From NCBI GenBank assembly GCA_013397795.1, contig VZTJ01004170.1, positions 62,001-126,000 of the forward strand: DNA of 64,000 nt. The letters are read 5' to 3'. This DNA is from Orthonyx spaldingii. Taxonomy: Eukaryota > Chordata > Aves > Passeriformes > Orthonychidae. The first letter of the stretch is position 1. Every line of letters starts with the position of its first letter. The notes beneath the pieces were generated by a model. That model saw only the letters and a program-made list of their open reading frames with translations, did not search any database and was not told the origin of the DNA. The translations under genes and the position numbers were made by a program. Positions 18,001-29,402 of the stretch are shown one piece after another.

Positions 18001-21000
18001 CCCTGGGCTCAGAGGGGCTCCAGCCGTGCCCTGGGGCCTGGGAGCATCCAGGTGGGGTGATGGAAACCACCATCCTTTGGCTCCAACTGTCTTTGGCCAC
18101 AGTGGGAACTTGGTGGTGGGGATTTCCCCCCCTTTCTGGGCGAGAGGGATCCTGGTAGCTGGAAAAGAGAGACAGAGAGAGGGCACCAGCACACTGGGGG
18201 TGCTGGTGCCCCACAGCAGCAGCGAGTACAACACACTGGGGACAATAATATCTAAAATACACCCAGAAAAACCCATCTGCTCCTTGAGTGCTTCTCCGGC
18301 ACTTAAGTGGTCACTTCTCCATTTCATTTTAAATATGGAAACACAGGGACTGCCAATAATGTTTGAAATTTTAACTGAGAACATTTTAATGTGCAAGTTT
18401 TCATAACAAAAAAAAAAGAAAGTGAAACGTTCCTGAAGGGTTTTGGTTTTTTTTCTTCACATAATTTGTGTTTAATTTCCTAAACTGCTTCACTATAGAG
18501 GAAAGAGAGAAAGCTCTTGTCTGTTTGAAGGTGAGCAGGCAGGTACTGGAGGGCAGATGCTGCACTTTGAGAGTGCTCGTGGCTAGAAGAGATAACAAAG
18601 GTTGACATGTGGTTAAGGAAATTAGAAAAGTTTATAAAAGACAGCAGACTGACTACAGGAAATTTTGTAGGAGAGAGATGCAGCTGCAATGACAAGGAGG
18701 TTTGAAGTCAAGGTCAGAGTTTCTATTGATTTTTACTACAAGCGAGCAGGTGCAAAGCTTTGCTTTTTGCCTTCCAAAATGGGGCAGAGCAGCACTTTTC
18801 CATCTTGTAGCCCCGTGGCAAAGTTAAACATTACAGTTTATGAAATGCTCAAGTACAACTGAATGTCATATAAGGAAACAGAGAATAATACAGGAAAAAA
18901 AAAAAAAGACCATAGAAAATAAGAGGAAATGGATTAAATAATCTTATTTTTTGGTTTGAAACCAACAACCAGTTTTTCTCTTCTTCTCTACTTCTTTAGA
19001 AAACTTATTTTTCTGATAAAATAGCTTTTCACAATAGTTTTTCTGTCCTTCAGCTCTGCAATGCATTACTGACCTTGTCTTCTGCTGTTTCAGAGGAACT
19101 TTTATGCTACCCTTTATTTGTAGTTAACATCACAGTTAATTGTGCAGCAAACGTATATAATCGCTTGTCAAGAGATTAATCAAGGGGAACACAAGTTTAA
19201 CTCTGACAATTTGTGCTCACATTTAAATGTCCACACATGTTCTGCTGATGAATCCAGTGTCTTGTTTGGGTCTTCCTGCAATTTCATGGAACTTGAGAAA
19301 ATCAAACCTAGGTCTTTGAGGTATGAGAAGACAGGGTTACAGCACTCACTATCCACCACATATTGTGAGAAGAAGGAAAGAAATCAGGTTCTGCTACCAT
19401 AGAAACAGCTGTTGTCTTTTTTTAATTAAAGGGGGTTTTAGCCAGTGGTTTTTTGGTTTTTTTTAAAGGAGAGGAACATCCCACAGCTTTCAGCACACAC
19501 AACTTGCCCCTTAATTTAGTCTATCTGCCCTCTTTAATCTATAATTGAAAAGGAGAGATAGTGATGGGCAGCTCAGCCTGGCAAAGCAGTTTTAGGTGGA
19601 GGAACCACAGAGGACACTGACTGAATGTATTCAGCTCCTCTCTGAAGGTAACCCATGTAAAGGTAGGAGGTCATTTGTGCTGAGAGCTGTGGAAGGCACC
19701 TGGTTAGATTAAGAGCACGAGAGACCCTCCCCAGCCCAGAGCTGAATTCTGTAAAAGCTCTTATCCTAGGAGGTTTGGTTTGTTCTTCCACTAGAAGATT
19801 TTGTAAAAGATAATTTAAAAGTTTGCAAAATTTACTTACGTTTATAATTATTGTATTAAATTTTCAACAATATAAAATATTCTATTTTAATGATAATAAA
19901 ATACATAATACTATGCAAATATATTAGCAAAAATAAAAAAACAAAATAACATTTAAAGTAGTAGTAAAGAGGATGGAGTACTCATTGCAAGAGCTACATG
20001 GATGTGATTTTCACTGTTGTTGCTGTTTCCTTTTATTCCCCAGGATGTACTTACCCAGGTCAGATGATGTGTTACTGGAAAATGTGTAATTAATAACAGG
20101 AGACTTTTCTAGCATTTCCAAAAAATCAGACAGATTTTTCCCTGCAAATAAAAATGCTTGCAAATATCAAGAAAGGTTTGTTTCTAGTTTAAATCATCTC
20201 TGAGGAAAACCAGGGCAATATTTTCAGGTGGAATGATTTTAACTTTTACCTGTCTGCCCCGCCATCACACAGATGTAGATACAATCAGAATCATTGCTCT
20301 GACGCACTGAAAGACAAAAAACAACAAAAAGATAATTCCATGTAAGAAAAACTGGTAAAAATTATCTTAAACCACTGAAAACACAAACAAAAAATGACAT
20401 AGGGCTATGGCAGCTGGCCAAATATTTGCCTTTTGATTTTTGACAAAAACCTCAAACCACCATCAAATCCAAGTGTTAATATTTTCAGGGGAAAGGTTCC
20501 AATCTTATTAAAATTTTAAATTAAAATTATTTTTATATGGAGAAAAATTATTCAGATAACACATCCCATAATTATTCTTTAGGAACCAGAATTGCCCAAA
20601 ATATCAGTATGTGATAATAATTCTCAAACCCACCATTTTTAAATAATTATTAATAAAACATTCAAACAACATAACTGTCTCAGAAACATGTACATCTCTA
20701 TATTACACACATACACATTTTGTCTTGTTCCATGTGTTGCAAGAAAAATGCTGTTGAGTAAGAGCAATGGGCTTTTATCCACGTTTTAAAGTTTGTTTCC
20801 ATGCCAGGAGTAAATGAGACAAATAAGACAATGATAAATGTTAAAAGGAAATGCAAACCTGAGAGAATAGAAGTGGATTTGAAAATTTCTGTGAGATAAC
20901 TGGTGGAGTTTCCAATGATATCAACAAGTAAAGCTGTAAAATCTAGAAAACAAATAGAGAAAGTTTGTTATTGAAAACACATATCCTATCATCTTTGTCA

Positions 21001-24000
21001 AGTCAAAAATTCACTTTTATATGTGATCACATATTGGATATATGCTCGTACATGAAAAAGTTTAAAATATTTTAAAGTTCAAAAAGATTTTGCTGGATAG
21101 GAGTGGACTGGAGAAGTCACAAGAATACTCTGCAGAAGTATATTTCAAAGATGATATCCAAAATGACATCAGTGCCTCAAAGCAAACTTAAATCGAATTT
21201 ATCTGTTCAAGGGAACATTTTAAAGTAACACCCTACTTTTTCTCCTTAAATGCAGAAGGAGATCTAAAGCCTGCAGGCTTTGTCTGCTGTAATTGCCTGT
21301 CTGCCATGTAGAAACTTCCAGGGGGCATTAGATTTTTTCCTCTGGGGTCTCCTTCAGATGCACTGTTCATGTTGTTGTCAGCCTGAAAAATGGCTGGGGG
21401 TGTTGTGGTGGTAAATTTTAGCAGTAACAAGTCAGTGTCCTCTCTTAGGGAGTGATGGACCTGGGCCGTGGATTTTTACTGCTTTGGAGAATGCTCTAAT
21501 CCCCAAGATATTCTGGAATTGAAGTAGAAGATTGAAGTTTCTCTGTTATTCTCTAAGGCAGACTGGGTCATTATCCGTAAAGGGTTGAGAGATGTGTGGA
21601 TCCAGAGAAAGCCACAAAAACCACCGTGGCTCGTGTGGGGTCACCATGGGCAGCGTAAAGAGTTTGGAGTTTGCTCTGTAGCTGCTGAGCTACTCTTGAT
21701 GCCTTACATTAACCAGTCACAGAATCCACCACTCAGAAGATGCATCCTGAACTGTTAGATACTGTGAGATCAGGAATGTGAATAAGGATTACTGGTGAAG
21801 GATTTGCCTGACAGTGTTTTATACTCCGTTCAACAGTTCCATGTTAGTCCTTGCTTTTCACTTCTCTTGGGCTCGTTGAAGTTGTTGGAGTCCATTGGTG
21901 CAGAGAAGCCCTTGTTCCCCTCCTGTGGGTTATCTCAGGAGAGAAAAAGTGGCCAAGGTGATGTATCATACATTGCTGGTTGTCTCTCCTGTGCTGCAAT
22001 TTGTATTCCAAGTAGGAAAGGGAGGCCTTTTGCCAGTCAAACCATGCCAGTCACTTGACTGATGTCTCCATCCCAGACTGGCTGGCTGGGTGCAGCCACC
22101 TGAGGCTGAGGTCATGGAGTCAGAGCAGACACCCATTGTGAGTTATGGCTGTTGACCTCAGTATGCTGGTGGTCATCATAAGGATGAAGTCTGCAGAACT
22201 CAAGCTACAGCCTTCAGCTCTGAAGGAAATAATTCAGCTTAAGCACATGCAATTGCCAACCTCTTTTGTGTACCCACCTGTCAAGTCGTTTGTCACATTG
22301 CTCAAACAGTAGCAGTAGTGCATAGGGAACTTGCCAGGGTCAATATTTTTTGCGTTAGAGACTGGAGGGAGAGACAGAGAGAAAAGTCAGTGTCTCGTTG
22401 CACAGGCTGTGGGAGAGGAGCCGCTCCCGAGGCAAGCGAAGCCCAGCACTCACTGTTGTAAATGGTGACTGACACTTTGTGGAAGGAGAACGAGCTGTAA
22501 GAGGTGACGCTCAGCAAGGAGAAGAGTTTCTTGGTGCCTGCAGAAACACATGCCCGTGGTATCAGTGCTTGGAACAAACTGTGAGAACAGCGTGTTTTGA
22601 CTCTGCTCATTTAGTGTCTAAAGGATTCCTGAGGTGCCAGTATGATACAGCTGCCTGACACTCGGTCCGTTTTCATTTCCACTGAAGGAAGTATCATTTG
22701 TATTGCTTGTTCCTTCTTATTTTGTTTTTCTTTTAATTGAAATGTACACTGGATTATGAAGTGCTTTCTAAAGGCGTCCCACAAGTAATTATATTGTGTC
22801 TCTATATAAACCCACACTAATTTCTAAGTTCTTTGGGGCAGACAGCCATCTGCTTCATAAATGCATGAAGGTAACATGCTCCTAGGAGCATTGCAGGAGG
22901 CAGACAGCACGTGTTTACAGCTTCTCCTGCTCACACTGTTAGTGCCTTTTCTCCTGCACTGCTGGGCTGGCAGCTGTGACCTGCCCAGCCGTGTCCCATT
23001 ACCTCTGAGTGCAGTGCTCAGCATCCCATTCACCAGCTCTGTCAGGTTAATGGCAGCCAGGTCCAGGGACTTCGCAGGCAGCTCTGAAAGAAAAGGGGTG
23101 CATGAAGGCACAAGGAACAGCTTTTCATCCCCTGCTTATATGTGCTAGAAGTCTGCCAGAATGTGAAAACCAAAACGAGCAGATTATGTACAGGGATGCA
23201 CAAAAAACCACTAGTGAGAAAATACAATTCCAGGACCACAGAGATGAGTCTAGAAAATAGCAAGATATAGCAACAGTGGAATGGTGGGCCAAAATTCAGG
23301 TCTGCCAGCTGTGCCCTTGGCCATGCCCTTGAGCAGCTGCAGGACCCAGCCAGACCTGGCATGCTGGTGCCCTCTCCTGCAGGGCAATGGGTGTTTGCTG
23401 CCAACAGAGCAGCAGATCTCTCTGTGCAGGTCACAAATGGCAGAGAAAGTGCCTAGGAAATGTTTCTCCTTCCCCCAACCTACATGAAAATACAGATTTT
23501 TCTTTTTCAGCTACATAGATGGCTATACTTCTTGCAACAACAGAGTAATTTTGCTATAGCCAAATCACGCTTTTTATCTTAACTTGTTTTATTTCTGTTG
23601 ATGTTGCTTATTTGTTTTTCCCAAGTCAAAAATTCTCAAAGATATTTTTTTGCTTCCCTCCCACAGAGTCACACCAAAGCAGAGCAGTGCAGTGTCTGTG
23701 TGAGGGAGGAAGGTGTGTACGTGCATGACAGAGAGAGGATGAACAGAGCAGGATGGAAAAAGAAGCACGGAAAGCTGAGATGAGAACGAAATTAAATTTG
23801 GGGAGAAATGCAATTTTCCAATGACATCAGTATTATTTATAACCAATTTGAAGCCAAGCTGCACTCCAGGGCTGAAAGCAGCACTTGTCCATAGCATAGG
23901 AGAGAGGAAAGGAAAAACAAAAGGGAATGGAGAGCTGGGAATTAACAAAAGGAAAAAGAGAAGAGCAGATTTTGGGAAGGACGGTTGTTAACCTGGCCAG

Positions 24001-25188
24001 AGAGTGGGTTGGGTGGAGTGGCCTTACAGCAGTGCTGGGCTGGGGCTCACAGGCTCTGCAGGAGCAGGACCCATCTGCTGCCACCTCATGCACAGCACAG
24101 CACCTGCCACTCCCATTAACACCCCGACATTGCAGCTCCTGATGTGCTGCCTGTTACCTGCAGTAGCCAGCACTGCCACTTGCTTCTCTTTCTTATTTTC
24201 TTTTCTTATGCACGAAGCTGAAAAGTGAAGAAAGAGAGTGAGAAACAGTTTTCCCTCTTGAGCTTGCCCCTCAATAATCAAAAGAAAAATATAGTAGTAA
24301 AGATTTGTAGAGATCTTCACTAGGCTTGCACACAACATTTGCTGCAAGGTACAGAGTAAAATAAGCCCAAATCTAAACAAATCTTTTCTTCTCTCTGCAT
24401 GGTTGTTATTCAGAGCAGTCATGCAATTGGGGACTGTCCTTAAGAGCTGTGTTGCAGGAGGAATGGGCTGGAGCTGGGCTCAGGAGGTTGGACTGGCTTT
24501 CTGGGATTCACTCAGTGACCAGCTGAGGTGCAGAGCAGTGATTTAGACATTGCAGGACAAGTTACAGATATGTTTGGGATTTAGGTTTCCTATCGCACCA
24601 GAGCAGAGCTGAGTGCCTCCAAAGAGGAATCCAAAGGGCTCTCCAAAGGAGTCAGTGCTGGAAAATGCTAATCTCCCATGTTCCTATGAAGCTTCAGCTT
24701 CTCAGCCCATCCAAGCCCCCCTTTAGATGTATGTTTATAAAGGAGAAATACCCAGTAGACAATGTAAAATACAGGGCTTATAAACAGTGATGCCTCAGTG
24801 TTAATAAGCTGTATTAACAGCTGGCAGTTAGACAGAGCTAAATTTGGACTGACAATCTAGGTGGTTGGAACTCTTCTAACTCTTCTCTCTCATTCCTTAT
24901 AAACCTTCCTGATTCCAGATCCTGGACATGAGATCCAGGAAGAGGCATCACCTGGTCTGCTCTGCTGAAGCCCTGGAGCTCCAGCCCATCAGCCTTGCCT
25001 ACACAGGGTGAAAGAACCAAGCCTGCCTCAGATGTGGGAATGGGGCTGTGGGAGCAATTGGGAAAGAGGCACCTGGGTTATTCCCTGGGGAGCACCAAAC
25101 CATTGTCCTTACCTGTACTGAAAACCAGAAAGAGACATAGAAATCCCAGGCTCATCTTTGCTGCCACATGCCAGCAGAAGCCCTGCAT
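12002..25188 (-). CDS. HHLA1: HHLA1 (HERV-H LTR-associating 1) orthologue, apparently complete
   Basis: Fourteen coding exons (76, 60, 81, 84, 84, 84, 57, 87, 198, 72, 60, 157, 83 and 44 bp) join in phase to a 408-residue protein. Residues 1-25 are a signal peptide. Residues 46-204 form a conserved N-terminal region with motifs LNLTELVNGML-like, SVTSYSSFSFHK, YCYCL, LLVDIIGNSTSYLTEIF and INYTF. Residues 205-314 are a Pro/Ser/Thr-rich linker. Residues 315-408 are a cysteine-rich basic C-terminus (PCVMELCRFFQLCLC, YCVEYYSW, LKQKCLKNIC). Several N-glycosylation sequons occur (NLT, NVT, NST, NYT, NTS, NAS). The protein is predicted to be secreted; its function is unknown. The mammalian gene was named for a human retroviral LTR promoter, and nothing like that element is seen here. 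Some linker exons may have been missed, since the human protein is longer from memory. Confidence 0.92.
12272..12354 (-). CDS. HHLA1: HHLA1 coding exon 13
   Basis: An 83-bp exon with acceptor TTCAG and donor A|GTAAGT. It encodes YCVEYYSWFVKNASYVCERV and KRVAYSH, close to the human YCVEYYSWYLKNATDIC block, with sequon NAS. Confidence 0.94.
12410..12708 (+). mobile_element. CR1 LINE 3' end in an HHLA1 intron
   Basis: About 300 bases reading GGCTTCAGACTGAAAGAGGG, then AGATTGAATATTAATAAGAA, then AGGTCCCTTCCAACTCAAAC and ending in CTATGATTCTATG. This is a 5'-truncated CR1 3' end lying antisense to HHLA1 between its exons 12 and 13. Its open frames are CR1 remnants. Confidence 0.93.
13000..13156 (-). 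CDS. HHLA1: HHLA1 coding exon 12 (Cys-rich C-terminal region)
   Basis: A 157-bp exon with acceptor TTGTTCCACAG and donor AG|GTAAAA. It encodes R-CPQAMLREPRVTSPPVTLIV, QKIIPCVMELCRFFQLCLCV and GRRRYSRKEALR. The PC.MELCRFFQLCLC core is almost identical to human HHLA1 and anchors the identification. Confidence 0.95.
13157..17049 (-). other. HHLA1: HHLA1 intron 11
   Basis: A 3.9 kb intron before the Cys-rich exon. It holds the GGGAA microsatellite and a GC-richer block near 16010-16130. I could not place further linker exons with matching phase and good splice sites, though the longer human linker leaves room for one. Confidence 0.6.
13299..13333. repeat. (GGGAA)n microsatellite
   Basis: Seven tandem GGGAA units in the HHLA1 intron between exons 11 and 12, about 140 bases from the exon 12 acceptor. 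Confidence 0.95.
17050..17109 (-). CDS. HHLA1: HHLA1 coding exon 11
   Basis: A 60-bp phase 1-1 exon with acceptor CCTTCCTCAG and donor A|GTAAGT. It encodes V-LSMPPSYRPGVTLKLYSAT. An internal AG at 17079-17078 would put a stop in the required phase and was not used. It joins exon 12 to give an RCPQ motif that is also present in human HHLA1. Confidence 0.75.
17361..17432 (-). CDS. HHLA1: HHLA1 coding exon 10
   Basis: A 72-bp phase 1-1 exon with a strong acceptor (GTCTCTCTGTCCCCACAG) and a consensus donor (G|GTAAGA). It encodes T-DMSMFWMQTVSPQEASKLMQ and TEP. Joined to the next exon it gives TEPVL, which recalls EEPVL in human HHLA1. Confidence 0.75.
17961..18158 (-). CDS. HHLA1: HHLA1 coding exon 9 (Pro-rich linker)
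   Basis: A 198-bp phase 1-1 exon between acceptor CTTTTCCAG and donor A|GTGAGT. It encodes a Pro/Gly/Ser-rich linker ending GGSSAPTPAPQPSP. It is much more GC-rich than its surroundings. Similarity to mammals is low here, as expected for a linker, so the call rests on phase, splice sites and an uninterrupted frame. Confidence 0.75.
20055..20141 (-). CDS. HHLA1: HHLA1 coding exon 8
   Basis: An 87-bp phase 1-1 exon with acceptor TTTGCAG and donor G|GTAAGT. It encodes G-KNLSDFLEMLEKSPVINYTF and SSNTSSDL, like the human NLSDFWEIEEKYPVINYTF block. Sequons NLS, NYT and NTS are present. Confidence 0.94.
20250..20306 (-). CDS. HHLA1: HHLA1 coding exon 7
   Basis: A 57-bp phase 1-1 exon with acceptor CTTTCAG and donor G|GTAAAA. 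It encodes V-RQSNDSDCIYICVMAGQT, with two cysteines matching the human CIFICVMTGK segment. Confidence 0.93.
20859..20942 (-). CDS. HHLA1: HHLA1 coding exon 6
   Basis: An 84-bp phase 1-1 exon with acceptor TTTTCTAG and donor G|GTTTGC. It encodes D-FTALLVDIIGNSTSYLTEIF and KSTSILS, identical or nearly so to the mammalian sequence, with sequon NST. Confidence 0.95.
22278..22361 (-). CDS. HHLA1: HHLA1 coding exon 5
   Basis: An 84-bp phase 1-1 exon with acceptor CCCTCCAG and donor G|GTGGGT. It encodes I-SNAKNIDPGKFPMHYCYCLS and NVTNDLT, including the conserved YCYC pair of cysteines and sequon NVT. It is separated from exon 4 by only 92 bases. Confidence 0.93.
22454..22537 (-). CDS. HHLA1: HHLA1 coding exon 4
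   Basis: An 84-bp phase 1-1 exon with acceptor TTTCTGCAG and donor A|GTGAGT. It encodes G-TKKLFSLLSVTSYSSFSFHK and VSVTIYN, nearly identical to the human segment. Confidence 0.95.
23003..23083 (-). CDS. HHLA1: HHLA1 coding exon 3
   Basis: An 81-bp phase 1-1 exon with acceptor CTTTCAG and donor G|GTAATG. It encodes ELPAKSLDLAAINLTELVNG and MLSTALR, very close to the mammalian block. It contains the sequon NLT. Confidence 0.93.
24158..24217 (-). CDS. HHLA1: HHLA1 coding exon 2
   Basis: A 60-bp phase 1-1 exon with acceptor TTTTCAG and donor G|GTAACA. It encodes A-SCIRKENKKEKQVAVLATA, a lysine-rich segment that resembles the RKEKGVAFLAT-like part of human HHLA1. Confidence 0.85.
25113..25188 (-). 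CDS. HHLA1: HHLA1 coding exon 1 (signal peptide)
   Basis: ATG at 25188 gives MQGFCWHVAAK, then a second Met at 25155 starting MSLGFLCLFLVFST, a clear hydrophobic core. The donor is G|GTAAGG. A strong acceptor (TTTTTCTCTCCTAG) at 25223-25222 gives 33 nt of 5' UTR in this exon, so at least one upstream non-coding exon is expected. The inner Met could be the real start. Confidence 0.85.
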
Positions 25189-28100
25189 TATGGATGCTGA
25201 CTTCCAGGAGGTTTGTCTGGTCTAGGAGAGAAAAATGATCTTTTGGTGGTGTTAAGATTTGTGGCACTGAGTGATTTTCTCCAGCCCTTGTCCCAGAATG
25301 ATTTGACCACAAGAGAAATATCAGATCTCTGTGATGCAGAGAAAGACTGGTGACGGAAATGGCAAGAAAAGATAAATCCCACAATCCGTATTTCCTCTGT
25401 GCCTGGGGGTGTCATGAGTTTAGCACGTAACTTTTGATTTTTGAGTCCTACCTAACTGGCTTTTCTGGGGACTTGGTAAAGTTTGCAACATGACCCACTT
25501 TGGCAGGATGACCTGTGCCTAAAAGGCACCTGGCACACCAAGTGCCTAAAGCCTTTCTGTTGAAACAAGATAAAATTAGCTTATGTTTAGTTTCAAACCA
25601 GAAATGCCTGCTGAGGTTCTTTTCCACAGAAATGTTGCTTGTCTGATCATTCCTGGTCTTGTATTTCTGCAGCTGCTATCACCAGGTTGTGTCCTCTGCT
25701 GCCTTGCCTACCTGCTTGGGAAGGACTAATAGTGTTCTGCCTTTCAGACCATGAGCTGCTTTCCAGGTTTCAAAGATTTAATTAGAGGTGGTTAGGGAGG
25801 GAAAAAAAAGAGATTCTTTTCATGTTTCCCCTGTTTTTACAATACCAGAACATGCCAAATAACTCTGTAGTTGTCAAAAAATGAGGGACAATATGAAAAT
25901 CCGAAAAAAAAAAAAAAGTCCAAAATTTTTTAATATCCTCTTGGAGTAGCTAGTCTTGCAAGTATGAAGCAAACCATTACCTTGAAGATAATACATTTGA
26001 TTAGCAAACTATTATCGTCATATTTAAAATATTTTTCTTGTTGAAGTCACTAGAGAATTAACACATTCAGAAAATGGCTTATTTATATTGAATGGCTCTA
26101 AAGAGACTCTTCCCTGGGATGATGAAACAATACTAAGTATTTCTGTGTCTGAAATTTCTGTGTTTGATGGTCTGATGAGTCAAAAATGTGTAAGTGCCAG
26201 CTCTGCTAATTCAAGCAAAGCTCTCAGAGCTTTCAAGCAGTTCATCCTACCTCTTCAGTCCATCTGCCTGATTCTTTTTACTCAGCCCCAAGCCTGGACT
26301 CATGCACGGTTTCTGCACGGCACGCACAGAAGAACAGAACTGAGGCAGAGAGAAAGTGTTGGCCAAATCTCATTCCCAGACTTCATACTCCATCACCTTT
26401 CTATGGAGTAATTATGCATGGACAGAATCCAGTATCCCATGGACAAGTCTAGCACCAAAAATCCTAAACCTGGCTCTTGCAAAAATATCTGGGATCTGGC
26501 AAACTGCTAGGCTACAGACCATGAAAATATTGCTGTCATGAAAATCACAGGGCCTGACTCCCTGACAAGGCTATCCCTGCTTCCACTCTCTGGTGTTATA
26601 AAGCTTGCTGGGACTTGTAACAGCTTTTTTTTCCCACGGATCTGTGAACTCTGTAATTAGGGGAGAGCAGTGTGTTACCTCAAGCCTGTTACAGGCTGAT
26701 GTGATGGAAGCAGTGGAGGTGCAGCCTGCATGGAGATAGATATAAAACCAATCCCCATCTCTGGATTCTGCTGAAGTTTTATATTTTTTTTTATTGTTTT
26801 TGGTTTGGTTCAGTGAAATAGAGAGGAGTTAGTGAGAGACCCTCCTCAGTGGAGCTGAGTGTGAGGAACTGGTGCTTTGCAAAGGTGCAGGGAGGTGAGT
26901 GTTGGGGTGAGCAGGCTTTGGGAGGTGGAGAGTTAGGTGATCATGTAAAGCAAGGTTTGTAACTGCTTGTGTTTCGGAGCAGGTGGTCTGTGGTGGTTGG
27001 TGCATGTAGATAATCATGTCCTGTTTAAGGGCAACTATTGGGTTGTGTCTTTGTTTGAGGAGACAAGTGGGGTGACTTGCTGCTTTTTTAATAGAACTTT
27101 ATGAATTTTGATTATACCATGAGAAGTGAGTGTCACCTTAGCTCTGCAAAATCTGCATTAGTCTGTCCCTACAGATCAATGGTCAGTGTTCCCCCACAGT
27201 GAGGAAACTTGATTTCCAGGACCTGCTCTGAGGAATATGGGCTCTCCTGGCTCACCAGTGAATCACACTTGGACTACCACTGAAATCCTTGGTAAGAGCA
27301 TTTCACACACTGATGTGAAAGCTTTTTTCAGTTTTACTTTGTAAAACCAGTTTTACAAAGGTTTATAAGTAGAAGGGTAGATAGGAGATAATTTCCTATC
27401 AAAGATCTAATGTATGACTGATGTACTTAAACTGGCCTAGAGTTGTTCATGGTAGCAGAATAGGGAAAAATCATTTGACAAAGGACTTGGTGTAGCAAGT
27501 AAGAGCAGGGTCTAGGGAGGGCACATTCCTAAGACAGAAGAGGCAAGAGGACTGCCCCATGAAGGGATCATCTACTTTAGGAGAGAGAGAAAAGAGAAAT
27601 AGCTGTAAAAGTACAAACAAAATAGAGCAAGATACAAAGTTGTGCTTGGAACATTCCCCTCACACTGGGAGATGTTTTCCCACTCACTTGAATTGTCAGT
27701 TCCCTGCTGAGCTGCCCCTCTGTGCTAATCAACACAATGTTCTGCACACACACAAAATGCTGATTTCCAGCAGGAATTCAGAGAAGGCATTCACCTGGCT
27801 TTATCACACTACAGACTCAATCAACCAAAACATCAAACAATAGGGACAACAGGCAAACACAACCTGGAAGGATGGATCACAGTAAGACAAATCCTGTTCT
27901 ATTTCTAGCAAAGAAATATTCTGTGTTGTTGGTATAAAATGATGGAAAATCCTCCATTTGTGGGAGAGCTTGTTTTGCCTGAATGCCAGATTTAGCACCA
28001 GGGTGTTCCCTGACTAGCACAAGATGCTTAAAAATAAACTGCAGAAAAATCTTAATACAAGGAATATCACTCCACAATGGATTACCCCTGCTCTTTATTT

Positions 28101-29359
28101 GGTAGAGACTTTGATTTAAATTTGAGACATTAGCTTTTATCTGCTTCCCAAACTCTTTTTCCAGCATTAACCCTCTGAAATTTATGCTATCCAACTAGAT
28201 TTCAAAACTGTGTGTGACAAATATTCCTAGAACTGCTGCCTGAAATAACTTATCTCTCAGCAATGTGAATATTAGCAATATTAACTCTTGCAATATGCGT
28301 CACATTTGTGTTACTCTGGTTATTTGATATCTAATTTTTATTTATCAGGGACAAGTCTTTATTACTTTGTAACTGTATCTCTCTTGAAGTGACACTACAG
28401 CGATGACTGAAATACATGTCCAGATTGCAAATATGAAACTCTCATTGTCCTCCAGATCAAAATCACCATTTCCATTTCAGACTACACTGAGATTCACAGG
28501 CACTGAAGGCACAGGTGCCTCACAGCCCCAAGCAGGCAGACAAATCCCATAAACTGACTCAGAGAAGTTTTTCCCTTCCAAACATTTATCTGATAAAGGC
28601 TGAGGGTCAAGGCTTTGGTTACAAATTCTCCTTCACCTCTACTGGATATGATAATCCTCCTCTGTTTGTTTTAAGCTGAACAATGTTAGTAGAATCCATT
28701 TTATTTAGAACTGTTGATCCAGAGTTCCCTGAGCTGCCAAATTGGAGATTTTAATCCAGCTCAGATTACCTTTAGACATGCATGAAGACCTCTTATTAAA
28801 TCCCTCTCTATTACTCTGGGTTAGCAGCAATCTTAAACCAATGTGTTTATTAGCTATGCTTCAGTAGAACCCATTTTAATGTGGCAGGTAACCATGAAGT
28901 TTGAATTGTTTTCATTTTTCCTGTACAAATGTAGTGCACTCCAGTATAAAGCAGTTTCCTCCTGTCTTCACGCTTAACAGAGCGGAACAGGAATTAAGAG
29001 AACAAAGAAATAAAAGAGGAGAGTCCTTGAGTATGAATTTCCTTACCTTCATTCAGTTGCAACATCTAAAGGTCATCTCTCATTTTAAGCACATCATCAT
29101 CCACCAAGTCTAAAGAAATATTTCAACTTAATGTGAAAATATGCCCATGTTACAATTGCATGCTTCATTACATTGATACAATTACTTTTTAAATTCTGAT
29201 TTACTTGTGTGATAATGCAATAAAATGCACTAAATAGACATTTAATAAAAATACATTTAATTTGCTACGCTTCCACTGAGGACTAATAGCACAGCTGAAG
29301 TGGCTTCCTCCAAGCACCTGTGAAACCACCAATATCTGGAATAGTTAATATCGACTTAC

Positions 29360-29402
29360 CTGATTTCTCTTGACAAAGATTATTATCTTCAGAGCCTATA
29401 TA
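29360..29402 (-). promoter_or_regulatory. HHLA1: Possible HHLA1 upstream promoter and donor (weak)
   Basis: On the minus strand a TATATAG motif (29396-29402) is followed 42 bases on by a perfect donor (ATCAG|GTAAGT, exon end 29360). HHLA1 needs an upstream non-coding exon because its coding exon 1 has a strong acceptor. The layout would leave a first exon of only about 10-15 nt, so it is weak. Confidence 0.2.

Larger units (their letters stand above)
18159..25112 (-). other. HHLA1: HHLA1 introns 1 to 8
   Basis: Introns between exons 1 and 9: about 0.9, 1.1, 0.5, 0.1, 1.3, 0.6, 0.1 and 1.9 kb. A 14-base A run lies at 18894-18907. No mobile element is recognised among these exons. Confidence 0.6.

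Noticed and set aside
19680..19790. Possible HHLA1 exon starting near 19790
   Set aside because: The acceptor and starting phase fit, but the only nearby donor is weak and leaves the wrong phase for exon 9.
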